A stretch of 64,000 nucleotides of DNA from an uncultured Mycoplasmatota bacterium (lineage in GTDB: Bacteria; Bacillota_I; Bacilli_A; RF39; UBA660). Position numbers and translations under genes: made by a program. Where the stretch lies: contig URVV01000005.1 in the NCBI GenBank assembly GCA_900551455.1, positions 1 through 64,000 on the forward strand, written 5' to 3'. The notes below the pieces were generated by a model. That model had not been told where the DNA came from and did no database searches. It worked only from the letters and a program-made list of their open reading frames with translations. Shown piece by piece: positions 14,278 through 23,135 of the stretch; position 1 is the stretch's first letter; the number at the start of each line of letters is the position of its first letter.

Positions 14278-15267
14278 ATGTTTAATAAAGACATTGGTAT
14301 AGATTTAGGAACAGCTAATGTTCTAATCTACATCAAAGGACAAGGCATCGTCTTAAACGAACCTAGTGTCGTAGCTATTGACTCAGATACCAAAAGGCCA
14401 TTAGCAGTAGGTACTGAAGCCAGAGAAATGTTAGGACGAACACCCGGCAAAGTAAAAGCTATAAAACCTATGAAAGATGGAGTTATTGCTGACTTTGAGA
14501 CAACAGAGGTAATGCTAAATTATTTTATCAAAAAAGTAAATGGCAAAAGTTTTTTTCAACGACCAAGAATTCTTATTTGCTGTCCATCAAATATAACTCA
14601 AGTAGAAAAGAATGCTATTAAAGAAGCCGCAGAAAGAACAGGAGCCAAAAAAGTTTTTCTTGAAGAAGAACCTAAAGTAGCAGCTATTGGTGCTGGAATG
14701 GACATTTCAAAACCATCTGGTAATATGGTAATAGATATTGGTGGTGGAACAACCGACATAGCCATTCTCTCACTAGGAGGTATTGTCGAAAGTGCCTCTA
14801 TTAGAGTAGCAGGAAATGCTTTTGATAACGATATCATAAAATACATAAAGGATAAATATAAACTATTAGTTGGAGAACGCACTGCTGAAGAAATAAAAAT
14901 AACAATAGGTACAGTCTATCCTGGTAGTAGAAATGAAAAAATGGAAGTCCGTGGAAGAGACCTTGTAACTGGATTACCACATACTATAACTCTAACAAGT
15001 GAAGAAGTTGAAGAAGGACTACGAGAAAGCGTTTATACTATAATACACGCTGCTAAAGGTATACTAGAACAAACTCCTCCAGAATTATCTGCCGACATCA
15101 TTGATAAAGGTATCGTCTTAACTGGTGGTGGCTCTTTAGTAGATGGCTTCAATCAACTACTAGCCCACGAATTAAAAGTACCTGTATTTACCGCTGAAAG
15201 TCCACTTACTTGTGTTGCCGAAGGTACAGGTATTCTCCTAGATAATATTTATATGATAGATAAATAA
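14278..15267 (+). CDS. mbl: rod-shape protein MreB/Mbl
   Basis: This actin-like filament protein positions the elongation machinery. The 329-residue length is right. ATP-site motifs are visible: DLGTANV (phosphate 1), DIGGGTTDIA (phosphate 2) and TGGGSLVDG (adenosine). Position directly after spoIIID argues for Mbl rather than MreB; no mreCD is present. AAAGGGTGAT precedes the ATG and a TGGTAAAAT extended -10 lies at 14242-14250. Confidence 0.93.
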   Translation: MFNKDIGIDLGTANVLIYIKGQGIVLNEPSVVAIDSDTKRPLAVGTEAREMLGRTPGKVKAIKPMKDGVIADFETTEVMLNYFIKKVNGKSFFQRPRILICCPSNITQVEKNAIKEAAERTGAKKVFLEEEPKVAAIGAGMDISKPSGNMVIDIGGGTTDIAILSLGGIVESASIRVAGNAFDNDIIKYIKDKYKLLVGERTAEEIKITIGTVYPGSRNEKMEVRGRDLVTGLPHTITLTSEEVEEGLRESVYTIIHAAKGILEQTPPELSADIIDKGIVLTGGGSLVDGFNQLLAHELKVPVFTAESPLTCVAEGTGILLDNIYMIDK

Positions 15268-15271
15268 AATA

Positions 15272-15307
15272 AAAAGTAATGGTTAATTAAATAAAACCAT
15301 TACTTTT
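15272..15307. terminator. bidirectional terminator between mbl and the thioredoxin-like gene
   Basis: AAAAGTAATGGTT (15272-15284) pairs with AACCATTACTTTT (15295-15307). The right arm lies inside the last codons of the minus-strand gene. Confidence 0.65.
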
Positions 15308-15712
15308 AAATTTAGCAGTAATTTTCTCAATTGAAGAATTACCATTAATTCGCATTGCCACCGTTTCCTCAACACCATTTTTAACAAATACCGTTACTGG
15401 TGTCCCATCAAAAACAAATAAATCCTTAAACTTAGTCTTTTGATCACTAGTAAGCAAATCAAATTCAATATAATATACAACTAACTTATTATCATTAGCT
15501 ACTTTCCTTAATTTAGGTTTATAATCCTTACAATGATCACAAATTGTCTGACTAATTAAAAGCACAAAACTATCCTTATTATTAATTTTTTCTACAAGTT
15601 TATCATATTTAATCTCTTCTAAATAAGACTTACTAGTAATTGCATTTAAAATAATTGCTCCTAAAAGGATAACCACACATACGCTAAATAATACAATAGC
15701 CCTTTTTTTCAT
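15287..15712 (-). CDS. membrane-anchored thioredoxin-like protein
   Basis: The 141-residue protein has an N-terminal anchor (about 4-26) and an extracytoplasmic thioredoxin-like domain with Cys58-x-x-Cys61 (CDHC) and the cis-Pro segment GTPVTVF. It likely reduces, oxidises or isomerises disulfides outside the membrane. Partner proteins cannot be read from the neighbours, although the window encodes cysteine-rich exported proteins at 59.5-61.8 kb. It converges with mbl. Confidence 0.75.
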   Translation of the reverse strand: MKKRAIVLFSVCVVILLGAIILNAITSKSYLEEIKYDKLVEKINNKDSFVLLISQTICDHCKDYKPKLRKVANDNKLVVYYIEFDLLTSDQKTKFKDLFVFDGTPVTVFVKNGVEETVAMRINGNSSIEKITAKFKSNGFI

Positions 15713-15746
15713 AATATCACCACAATAATCATAGCACGATTATCAT

Positions 15747-16301
15747 TTATTGACAAGATTTTTCAAAATATTCTTCCAACGTTAAATTGTTATAATATAT
15801 ATAACTAGCCATATTTCCTACATATCTAAGATGCCATCCCTCATAATTATATCCAGTTATATCTTCCTTATTCAAAGGATATCTCAGTATAAAACCAAAT
15901 CTATGAGCATTTTTTAAAACAAAATTTAACTCTTCAAAATCTATAATTTCATGTTCAACATAACATTTATTATCTCTATAAACACATACATCAACCGCTA
16001 ATCCCGTCTGATGCTCTGAGGCCCCAGGTAAAGCAATATATCTAAAAGCATAATTAAATCCCTTTTCTAAAACCAATTTATTATATAATTTCTCTTGATA
16101 ATTATAATCTCGATATCCACTCATAATATCAATATTATATCCATAACCCTTAGCCAAAGCCCGCATAAGTTTAAACATTCTAGCAACTTTTTTACATACT
16201 AAAATATTATCTCTATATATACTTCCACTATCTATCAAATCATCAGGAATATACGTTCTCTCTAATAAATTATTCTTGTTAACTAACATTAGATAATTCA
16301 T
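15747..16301 (-). CDS. VanY-like D,D-carboxypeptidase domain protein without a signal peptide
   Basis: The 184-residue protein belongs to the M15B group: SGYRDYNYQ, the zinc residues in SEHQTGLAVDV and EGWHLRYVG are all present. Such enzymes trim the terminal D-Ala from wall peptides. Oddly, no signal peptide or membrane anchor is visible, and the domain begins almost at once. ATG 16301 is chosen because AGGTGA lies 6 nt upstream; the open frame to GTG 16310 overlaps that site. Either the protein is cytoplasmic or the export signal has been lost. Confidence 0.75.
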   Translation of the reverse strand: MNYLMLVNKNNLLERTYIPDDLIDSGSIYRDNILVCKKVARMFKLMRALAKGYGYNIDIMSGYRDYNYQEKLYNKLVLEKGFNYAFRYIALPGASEHQTGLAVDVCVYRDNKCYVEHEIIDFEELNFVLKNAHRFGFILRYPLNKEDITGYNYEGWHLRYVGNMASYIYYNNLTLEEYFEKSCQ

Positions 16302-16362
16302 ATAATTCACCTAATATATTATATGAATTATCCATAAAATTGCCAATACTTCCATAACCATC

Positions 16363-16393
16363 AAAAAATATCATTTATAAAATGATATTTTTA
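16363..16393. terminator. bidirectional hairpin terminator downstream of pcrA
   Basis: AAAAATATCATT (from 16364) and AATGATATTTTT form a 12-bp stem with A and T runs on both sides. It ends the minus-strand pcrA transcript. Confidence 0.7.
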
Positions 16394-16442
16394 ATTCTAA
16401 AACCAATTTAAAACCGTACTAAACTTTTTTCTAAACCAAGTT

Positions 16443-18542
16443 TTATTCAACTTTACTAATACTTTTATGTTTAGCCATCATTTTCTTAATTCCAAAAGGA
16501 TGTGGAAAAGCGATAGTAACTAAAGACTTATCACACGCCACTACAACGCCTTCCCCAAATTCCTCGTGCTTAACGTGATCTCCTACTTGATAAGAAACGT
16601 CTTCTTGTCTAAACATGTTTCCCTTAACAAAATTACTTGCCTTAGAAACAAGACTAACTCTATTATTTTCACATTCTACATATTTAGGATCAATTTCTTC
16701 CATAAACCTACTTGGCATATTAATCTGAGTATTACCAAATAACATTCTTCGTTTACAATTTAACATCCATAAATTCTTTTTAGCCCTCGTAATAGCTACA
16801 TAACAAAGCCTACGTTCCTCTTCAATCGCTGCCATCGTTCCCTCATTAATTGAATTATAATGTGGAAAAATTCCTTCTTCCATTCCAACAATAAATACAT
16901 TATCAAATTCCAATCCCTTAACCGCATGAATTGTCATTAAACTAACTTTATTACTACTATCTTGATGTTCCGAAATATCACTAACTAAAGAAACTTCATT
17001 CAAAAAATCAGTTAAAGAAATAACTCCATATTCTTCTTCATAACCTTTAGTAATTGATTTAAATTCTTCCAAGTTTTCCAATCTAATTTCCGACTCTAAA
17101 CTCTTATCACTACTAAGTTCATCCCTAAGTCCACTTAATTTAAGTACCATTTCTACCATTTCAGTCAAAGTAAGACTCTCACATTTCTCCTTCATTTCCA
17201 AAATTAAATTTTTAAATCCTAGTTCTTTACCACTATCAATTGCTTCAAATAAAGATATCCCCTTATCATTAGCTACTTTAGATAATGCTTCAATTGTCTT
17301 ATCACCGATTCCTCTTTTAGGAGTATTAATAACCCTAAGCAAACTAACATCATCATCTGGATTATTAATAATTCTAAGATAACATAACAAATCTTTAATT
17401 TCCTTACGATTATAAAAGTAAAAACTACCTACAATTCTATAAGGAATGCCATTCTTAAGCATCTCTTCCTCAATCAATCTACTCTGTGCATTAGTCCTAT
17501 ATAATATAGCAATATCCTCATAATTAACATTATATTTATCTCGTAATTCCTTAATCTTATCAGTTACAAAACTACATTCTTCTTTATCACTTTCACATTT
17601 AATATACTTAACCTTATCCCCAACATCATTATTACACCATAAATTCTTATCTTTTCTCATTTTGTTATGTCTAATTACACTATTTGCAGCATCCAATATA
17701 TTCTGTGTCGAACGATAATTCTCCTCTAACATAATAACCTTACAATCTGGATAATCCTTCTCAAAATTAAGTATATTCTTATAATTAGCTCCTCTAAAAG
17801 CATATATTGCTTGATCATTATCCCCAACTACAAAAATATTCTTATGATTATTACATAGCATCTTACTAAATATATATTGTGCTTCATTCGTATCCTGATA
17901 CTCATCAATTAACACATACTTATATTTATCTTGATAATACTTTAAAACATCCGGATATTCCTTAAATAACTTAATAGGCAAAATTAATAAATCATCAAAA
18001 TCAACAGAATTGTTGATAAGTAATTTCCTATTATACTTCTCATATACAGAAATAATATTTTTATCAAACTCCATTCTTGCAAATTGATTTGGAGTTAAAA
18101 GTTCATTTTTAGCAGAACTAATCTTATTTCTTATCTCTCTAGCATTATAATATTTCGGATTTAAATCCATCTCCTTCATAATTTTTTTAACAACTGTTAA
18201 AGTATCATCACTATCTAAAATAACAAAATTACTCTTATAACCCAATCTTGAATAATTCTCTTTAAGTAATCTAAGCCCCAAAGAATGAAATGTTGATATC
18301 TGAATACTCTTCGCATCATTCCCAATTAATTTAATTTCTCTCTCTTTCATTTCTTTAGCAGCCTTATTAGTAAAAGTAATTGCTAAAATATTATCAACAC
18401 TTACACCATTTTCTATTAAATAAGCTATTCTACTAGTAAGAACCTTTGTCTTTCCTGATCCAGCTCCCGCTAAAACTAACATCGGTCCGTTAATATGTTT
18501 AACAGCTTCCAATTGTTCTTTATTTAAACTACTTAAGTTCAT
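16443..18542 (-). CDS. pcrA: ATP-dependent DNA helicase PcrA (UvrD/Rep family)
   Basis: PcrA is an SF1A 3-prime to 5-prime helicase used in repair and in clearing RNA polymerase. Motifs appear in order: GAGSGKT (Walker A), TFTNKAAKEM (Ia), DEYQDTN (II), GDNDQAIYAFRGA (III), HAVKGLEFDNVF (V) and ITRAKKNL (VI). A C-terminal Tudor-like domain (YQVGDHVKHEEFGEG) fits the RNA-polymerase-binding part. AAGGAGG lies 5 nt before ATG 18542, which is preferred over the ATG just before it; this gives 699 residues. ligA, a frequent neighbour, is absent. Confidence 0.96.
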   Translation of the reverse strand: MNLSSLNKEQLEAVKHINGPMLVLAGAGSGKTKVLTSRIAYLIENGVSVDNILAITFTNKAAKEMKEREIKLIGNDAKSIQISTFHSLGLRLLKENYSRLGYKSNFVILDSDDTLTVVKKIMKEMDLNPKYYNAREIRNKISSAKNELLTPNQFARMEFDKNIISVYEKYNRKLLINNSVDFDDLLILPIKLFKEYPDVLKYYQDKYKYVLIDEYQDTNEAQYIFSKMLCNNHKNIFVVGDNDQAIYAFRGANYKNILNFEKDYPDCKVIMLEENYRSTQNILDAANSVIRHNKMRKDKNLWCNNDVGDKVKYIKCESDKEECSFVTDKIKELRDKYNVNYEDIAILYRTNAQSRLIEEEMLKNGIPYRIVGSFYFYNRKEIKDLLCYLRIINNPDDDVSLLRVINTPKRGIGDKTIEALSKVANDKGISLFEAIDSGKELGFKNLILEMKEKCESLTLTEMVEMVLKLSGLRDELSSDKSLESEIRLENLEEFKSITKGYEEEYGVISLTDFLNEVSLVSDISEHQDSSNKVSLMTIHAVKGLEFDNVFIVGMEEGIFPHYNSINEGTMAAIEEERRLCYVAITRAKKNLWMLNCKRRMLFGNTQINMPSRFMEEIDPKYVECENNRVSLVSKASNFVKGNMFRQEDVSYQVGDHVKHEEFGEGVVVACDKSLVTIAFPHPFGIKKMMAKHKSISKVE

Positions 18543-18603
18543 CATTTCCTCCTTGCATACCCATATTAAGTATACCATATTTCCCCATAATTAATAAATA
18601 AAC

Positions 18604-18632
18604 TTGACTAAAAACAAATAATTCTTCATAAT
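18604..18632 (+). promoter_or_regulatory. promoter of the DUF2238-like gene
   Basis: TTGACT (18604-18609), 17-bp spacer, CATAAT (18627-18632), in the 110-bp divergent region with pcrA. Confidence 0.65.
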
Positions 18633-18652
18633 ATTTAACAAGTGAGGTATAT

Positions 18653-19438
18653 ATGAAAAAAACAAATAAAATCCAAAGATATCCCAATAAAAAAACTATA
18701 CTTGTCTATATTGCTATTAGATTTTTAGTAATTCTCTGTCTAATAATGCAAATAATTCATAACGAATTAGGAAACGCCTTTCTCTGTCTACTAACCCTTA
18801 TCCTAATAACATTACCATTTCTATTTGAAAAAAAGTTTAAAATATCCCTTCCTAGTACCTTAGAAATAGTTATTATATTATTTATTTTTGCTGCTGAAAT
18901 ACTAGGAGAAATTAATAATTTTTATCGTATATTTAAACATTGGGATACTATCCTCCATACTATAAATGGCTTTATCTGTGCCGGTATTGGCTATTCTATG
19001 GTTGATTTATTAAACAAAAACACCAAAAAAGTAAACCTATCAAAATCATATCTTCTACTAGTATCCTTTACTTTTTCTATGACAATAGGAGTCATTTGGG
19101 AATTTTGCGAATATACAATGGATAAAGTATTTTTAACAGATATGCAAAAAGATACTCAAATAACTACTATCTCTTCAGTATATCTAAATGAAAAAGGTGA
19201 AAACAAAGCAATTACTCTAAAAGATATCGAATATACCAAAATATACTCTAAAGATAAAAACGGAAATACTATCGAAACTATTATTGGAGGTTATTTAGAT
19301 ATTGGCCTAAATGATACCATAAAAGATCTCCTAGTTAATTTTTTAGGAGCCATCATTTTTAACCTAATTGCCTATCTTCATATTAAAGATAATCAAAAGT
19401 ATCCACTAGCTGAAGAATTTATTCCTACTAAAATATAG
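18653..19438 (+). CDS. DUF2238/YjdF-like membrane protein
   Basis: The 261-residue protein has about six transmembrane segments, with FKHWDTILHTINGF, GVIWEFCEY and LNDTIKDLLVNFLG, the conserved blocks of the YjdF/DUF2238 group. An insert of about 50 polar residues lies before the last helix. GAGGT precedes the ATG. Function unknown; the family is a putative integral membrane protein with no assigned substrate. Confidence 0.7.
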   Translation: MKKTNKIQRYPNKKTILVYIAIRFLVILCLIMQIIHNELGNAFLCLLTLILITLPFLFEKKFKISLPSTLEIVIILFIFAAEILGEINNFYRIFKHWDTILHTINGFICAGIGYSMVDLLNKNTKKVNLSKSYLLLVSFTFSMTIGVIWEFCEYTMDKVFLTDMQKDTQITTISSVYLNEKGENKAITLKDIEYTKIYSKDKNGNTIETIIGGYLDIGLNDTIKDLLVNFLGAIIFNLIAYLHIKDNQKYPLAEEFIPTKI

Positions 19439-19439
19439 A

Positions 19440-19468
19440 TTGCCTGTAAATAAAAAATATATTATAAT
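19440..19468 (+). promoter_or_regulatory. promoter of the RDD gene
   Basis: TTGCCT (19440-19445), 17-bp spacer, consensus TATAAT (19463-19468), starting right after the preceding stop. Confidence 0.7.
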
Positions 19469-19487
19469 ATACATATAAGGAGAAAAT

Positions 19488-20252
19488 ATGAAAAATAATT
19501 TAGAATTAAAACCAATAATAAAAAGAGTTTGTGCTTATTTAATAGATATTCTATTAATAATGATATTTGCAACAATCATTTCCAACATAAAATTTATTAA
19601 TAATAAATATCAAAAGTATCAAGAAAAATATCAAGAATTTAGTAATATTTATCAAGAATATCTTGAACTAAATAAGTTATTAGAAAAGAGTTATGAAGAT
19701 AAAGAAATAACTAAAGAAGAATACGAAAAACTAATTGAAAACGAAACATACAAAAGCATCTTTGAGGAAGAATACCAAGATGAAAAAATAGAAGCATCTG
19801 AATACAAAAATATTCAAAAAAAGATTAATAGCAAATATACTACCATTGCTAAAGAATATGATTATCAACTCCAAAAACTAGGAACATATAATACTATTCT
19901 GACTATCACTTGTACATTTATTTATTTCGTAATTATTCAATATCTACTAAAAGGTCAAACCATTGGTAAAAAGATATTAGGAATTAAGATAGTATCCTCA
20001 AATGACAAAAAACTAACTATTTTAACATATACTCTTAGAAGTCTAATAATTAATAATATCTTCTTAAACACTATCAACCTAATTTTCTTAAACTATACCA
20101 ATAAAAATACCTTCAATACTGCTAATACCATCATTGATTTTCTAATAAGCTTTATCGAAGCTGTAACAATATTTCTTATCATAACTAGAGAAGATCATCG
20201 TGGAATTCACGATTTATGTTGTCATACTAAAGTCATCTCTACTAAAGAATAA
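19488..20252 (+). CDS. RDD-family membrane protein with a coiled-coil insert
   Basis: The 254-residue protein has the first RDD helix (KRVCAYLIDILLIMIF), then about 80 charged residues (about 40-125; many Lys, Glu, Tyr, Gln) that look coiled-coil, then two or three further helices with GQTIGKKILGIKIV and the closing HRGIHDLCCHTKV. RDD proteins are often linked to ion or small-molecule transport, but the role here is unknown. The long insert between helix 1 and 2 is unusual. It has its own promoter and a strong terminator. Confidence 0.75.
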   Translation: MKNNLELKPIIKRVCAYLIDILLIMIFATIISNIKFINNKYQKYQEKYQEFSNIYQEYLELNKLLEKSYEDKEITKEEYEKLIENETYKSIFEEEYQDEKIEASEYKNIQKKINSKYTTIAKEYDYQLQKLGTYNTILTITCTFIYFVIIQYLLKGQTIGKKILGIKIVSSNDKKLTILTYTLRSLIINNIFLNTINLIFLNYTNKNTFNTANTIIDFLISFIEAVTIFLIITREDHRGIHDLCCHTKVISTKE

Positions 20253-20286
20253 TAAAAGAATCCATTAATCAATGGATTCTTTTATT
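20251..20286. terminator. strong bidirectional terminator
   Basis: A perfect 16-bp stem (20251-20266 with 20271-20286, AATAAAAGAATCCATT and its complement) and a 4-nt loop separates the convergent RDD and DUF308 genes. Confidence 0.85.
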
Positions 20287-20292
20287 ATATAA

Positions 20293-20859
20293 TTATAACT
20301 CTATCGTCGAAATAGTCTTCTTAATACCCTTAGCAATCTCATTAATATATTTCTTAGCTACAATCATATCAGCAATATCAGATATTGCATATACCACAAT
20401 TATTACTCCTAATAAAGTCATTACAATATTTGAAGTAATAAGCGGATGTAATATAAATAATATACCACATATTAAAGATATAATAGATAAAATTAATAAC
20501 ATAACCCAAGGAACATCATCATATTCTTTGCAAGTAAGCGAAATTCTAATTTTAAGAATACTATCAACAATAAACCATACGCCCATTACCATAGGAATAA
20601 GATTACTTAACCAACTTGGATTAACTAAAAGTAAAATTCCCAATACTAAAGTAAGTATCCCTACAACCAAAGTATCTAAAAAGAAACGATAATCAATAAC
20701 ACAAAAATATATCCCTAAAACAATAAACATAATAGCTATACTATAAGCAACAACTGTTAAAGATATATTTGGAAACAATATCATTCCAAGCCCTAACAAT
20801 ATAAATAAAACTGACACAAGTATTGAAGAATTAATAAAATTATTAATTTTCTTTAACAA
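20293..20859 (-). CDS. DUF308 (HdeD-like) membrane protein
   Basis: The 188-residue protein has six hydrophobic helices in paired repeats (LFILLGLGMILFP, LTLVLGILLLVNP, ILHPL), the layout of DUF308/HdeD proteins. The start is probably TTG 20859: AGGAGGTGA lies 5 nt upstream, while the GTG further up (20868) is part of that ribosome site. Function unknown, often stress-linked in other bacteria. Confidence 0.72.
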   Translation of the reverse strand: MLKKINNFINSSILVSVLFILLGLGMILFPNISLTVVAYSIAIMFIVLGIYFCVIDYRFFLDTLVVGILTLVLGILLLVNPSWLSNLIPMVMGVWFIVDSILKIRISLTCKEYDDVPWVMLLILSIISLICGILFILHPLITSNIVMTLLGVIIVVYAISDIADMIVAKKYINEIAKGIKKTISTIEL

Positions 20860-20890
20860 AGTATTCACCTCCTAACTTTAGTATAACTAA

Positions 20891-20949
20891 ATATTAACAA
20901 ATTATTTCAATATAAGCAATAAAAAAACCCATATTAACAAATTATTCAA
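20891..20949. repeat. short direct repeat in a leader
   Basis: ATATTAACAAATTATT occurs at 20891 and again at 20931, a 40-bp period, between the DUF308 and sodA genes. Possibly a small duplication. Confidence 0.5.
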
Positions 20950-20972
20950 CATAAATTTACATAATGTTTAAA

Positions 20973-21000
20973 AAACTAAACCTAAAGTTTAGTTTTTTTT
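20973..21000 (-). terminator. sodA terminator
   Basis: AAACTAAAC (20973-20981) and GTTTAGTTT (20987-20995) pair. Read on the minus strand the hairpin is followed by a T run, and it overlaps the sodA stop codon. Confidence 0.7.
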
Positions 21001-21602
21001 AAAACTCTTTCATATAACTCGTCTGCATACTTAAAGCTAACTATCTCTTTAAAATTATCAATATATTTTCCTCGATCATTTTGATAATTTAAATAATAAG
21101 CATGTTCCCATAAATCAATATTAAATAGAGGAATATAACCTTCCAATAAAGGAGTATCTTGATTACTAGTATTAACTATTTCTATCTCTCTATCTTTATT
21201 AATAACTAAAAAAGTATATCCCGATCCCTTTACTTTTAATGCCATATCCTTAAAACTATTCCAAAAGTTATCAAAACTACCATACTTACTAATAATCTTA
21301 CTATTTAAGTTCCCCTTAGGCAAATACTTCTCCTTATTCATACTTTCCCAATATAAAATATGATTTAAAACTCCTCCCAAATTAAATAAAATATTATCTC
21401 TATCCTCAACAGAAAAACTATTAATACGCTGTAAAAGTTCATATAAATTATCTTGATAATCATAATTATTCTTCTCTAACAACTTATTTAAATTATTCAA
21501 ATAAGTTCTCATATGTTTATTATAATGTAATCCCATCGTATGAGTATCTATATATGGTTCTAAATCCTCAAATAAATACTTAAGTTTAGGCAACTGATAC
21601 AT
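20982..21602 (-). CDS. sodA: Fe/Mn superoxide dismutase
   Basis: The 206-residue protein fits iron/manganese superoxide dismutases, which convert superoxide to hydrogen peroxide and oxygen. Metal ligands can be placed: His in DTHTMGLHYNKHM, His in GGVLNHILYWESM, and Asp and His in NIDLWEHAYYLNY. The sequence is diverged and slightly longer than usual in the middle. ATG 21602 is preceded by GGAGAGTGAT; the upstream ATG overlaps that site. Metal preference cannot be read with confidence. Confidence 0.85.
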   Translation of the reverse strand: MYQLPKLKYLFEDLEPYIDTHTMGLHYNKHMRTYLNNLNKLLEKNNYDYQDNLYELLQRINSFSVEDRDNILFNLGGVLNHILYWESMNKEKYLPKGNLNSKIISKYGSFDNFWNSFKDMALKVKGSGYTFLVINKDREIEIVNTSNQDTPLLEGYIPLFNIDLWEHAYYLNYQNDRGKYIDNFKEIVSFKYADELYERVLKKTKL

Positions 21603-21659
21603 TTTATCACTCTCCATTTAAATGTATGATAAAACTAATAAAATTACCCAATAATAATT

Positions 21660-22244
21660 CTATTTATCAACCTGTTCAGTACTGCATAAACCATTATGAT
21701 CTTTAAAATAATCTTCAATATGAGCAACAACTTGATTAGCATCATCAAATCTAAAAATATCAATATGATTACTAATCCAAGCATCACCACCAGCATTTAT
21801 AATCTGATAATTTTTATTATAGTCAACATCATATAAGTAAATTTCTCCATCTAATTGACATTTAACAGAATATCCCCCAACAACCACATTATCTCTATTA
21901 TTTATTCTAAAAATAATAAACAAAGCAATCGCAATTATAACAATAACAAAGATAACTACTAAAAATATTCCCATTACCTTTAATATTCCTATTGTAATAC
22001 CGGCTAATCTTTCAGTATTACTAATCTTTTGTACTAAAATATTATTTATATCATTGTTAGTTAATTCATCCAAACTAACATCAAATATTTTAGCTAACAT
22101 TTTAGCCTGATTAATATCCGGAGTCGTATCCCCAAGTTCCCATTTTGATATTGTCTGTCTAGTTACTCCAATCATCTCAGCTAATTCTTCCTGTGAAAGA
22201 TTCTTCTTTTTTCTTAAATATCCTATTTTATTTCCTAAATTCAT
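21660..22244 (-). CDS. XRE-family regulator with a membrane segment and extracytoplasmic tail
   Basis: An N-terminal Cro/CI helix-turn-helix (about residues 1-60; LSQEELAEMIGVTRQTISKWE) is joined to one transmembrane helix (about 85-115) and an 80-residue outer domain. It may sense a signal across the membrane. ATG 22244 has AAAGGAGAG 5 nt upstream; the GTG at 22259 overlaps this site. It lies among minus-strand genes with separate ribosome sites. Confidence 0.8.
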   Translation of the reverse strand: MNLGNKIGYLRKKKNLSQEELAEMIGVTRQTISKWELGDTTPDINQAKMLAKIFDVSLDELTNNDINNILVQKISNTERLAGITIGILKVMGIFLVVIFVIVIIAIALFIIFRINNRDNVVVGGYSVKCQLDGEIYLYDVDYNKNYQIINAGGDAWISNHIDIFRFDDANQVVAHIEDYFKDHNGLCSTEQVDK

Positions 22245-22339
22245 ATTCTCTCCTTTCACAAAAAATCATATAATTTTCTCTTACAAAAATCTACCAATAT
22301 TCTCTGGAATCTTCGCAATTATTCTTAACATTTAAAAGT

Positions 22340-22825
22340 TTATCTATGGATCTTCTTAAAAAATAAATAATAAATTAATATTCCATCTATTAGAAAATCA
22401 TACACCCTTAATCTATCAAATAAAATAATACTAGATAAAATAGCAATACTTACAATTCCTAAACTTATAATTTTAGAAAAGACTCCTTTTTCTTTAGTCA
22501 TCCAAGCAAAATAAGCCATTACTGGAGAACAAAAAGCAAATACCGTCCATCCAATAATAAATTCTTTACTATAAACCCCATCACTAATAAATGCCACAAA
22601 ATAATAAGTTATAAGCATACCTAGACAAAACAGTAAAATATTAACCATTGCCCCCTTTTTAGAATCACTATAAATAGAAATTAAAACCCCAAATAAAATC
22701 CATATTGCCATTTGTGAAAAAATATTTCCTAAATTTTGAGCATATATATCAAATAATCTACTAATAACTCCTAATAAAAGTCCTATTACAAACATACTTA
22801 AAGGATTTAAAATATACTTTTTCAT
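22340..22825 (-). CDS. DUF6518-like membrane protein
   Basis: The 161-residue protein has about five helices and the pattern GLLLGVISRLFD, NLGNIFSQMAIWILFG, LFCLGMLITYYF and PVMAYFAW, which fits DUF6518 (assignment from memory). Function unknown. An upstream ribosome site, GGAAGGATG, is present. Confidence 0.6.
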   Translation of the reverse strand: MKKYILNPLSMFVIGLLLGVISRLFDIYAQNLGNIFSQMAIWILFGVLISIYSDSKKGAMVNILLFCLGMLITYYFVAFISDGVYSKEFIIGWTVFAFCSPVMAYFAWMTKEKGVFSKIISLGIVSIAILSSIILFDRLRVYDFLIDGILIYYLFFKKIHR

Positions 22826-22846
22826 AATATCATCCTTCCTTCTAAA

Positions 22847-23050
22847 TCATATTTTCTTAAACAATATTACTTTTTCTTTCATTAGTATTCTCTCAACTTC
22901 ATACCCATATTCTTTCAATTCCTTCTTATAAGTTAAAAAAGAATGATCAATCTCAAATCCTAGAATATCTTTTATATCACTATAAGTTAATCTATAATTA
23001 TCCTTTTTCTTTTCTCTCAAATACTTCCATAATGGCTCATATTTACTCAT
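22847..23050 (-). CDS. small DUF7662-like protein
   Basis: This 67-residue protein reads YEPLWKYLREK, LTYSDIKDILGF, then a basic C-terminus. The pattern (PL-YL, LT--I--ILG) matches small DUF7662-type domains found beside restriction and DNA-processing genes, but the context here gives no such link. GGAGG lies 6 nt before ATG 23050. The open frame continues upstream to 23119 without a ribosome site. Confidence 0.6.
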   Translation of the reverse strand: MSKYEPLWKYLREKKKDNYRLTYSDIKDILGFEIDHSFLTYKKELKEYGYEVERILMKEKVILFKKI

Positions 23051-23135
23051 GCTTTCCTCCACATATAATTTTATATACATCATTATATCATAGTATCTAA
23101 AAAAGAGGGTACAAATCATTGCCCCTCAAATAAAA

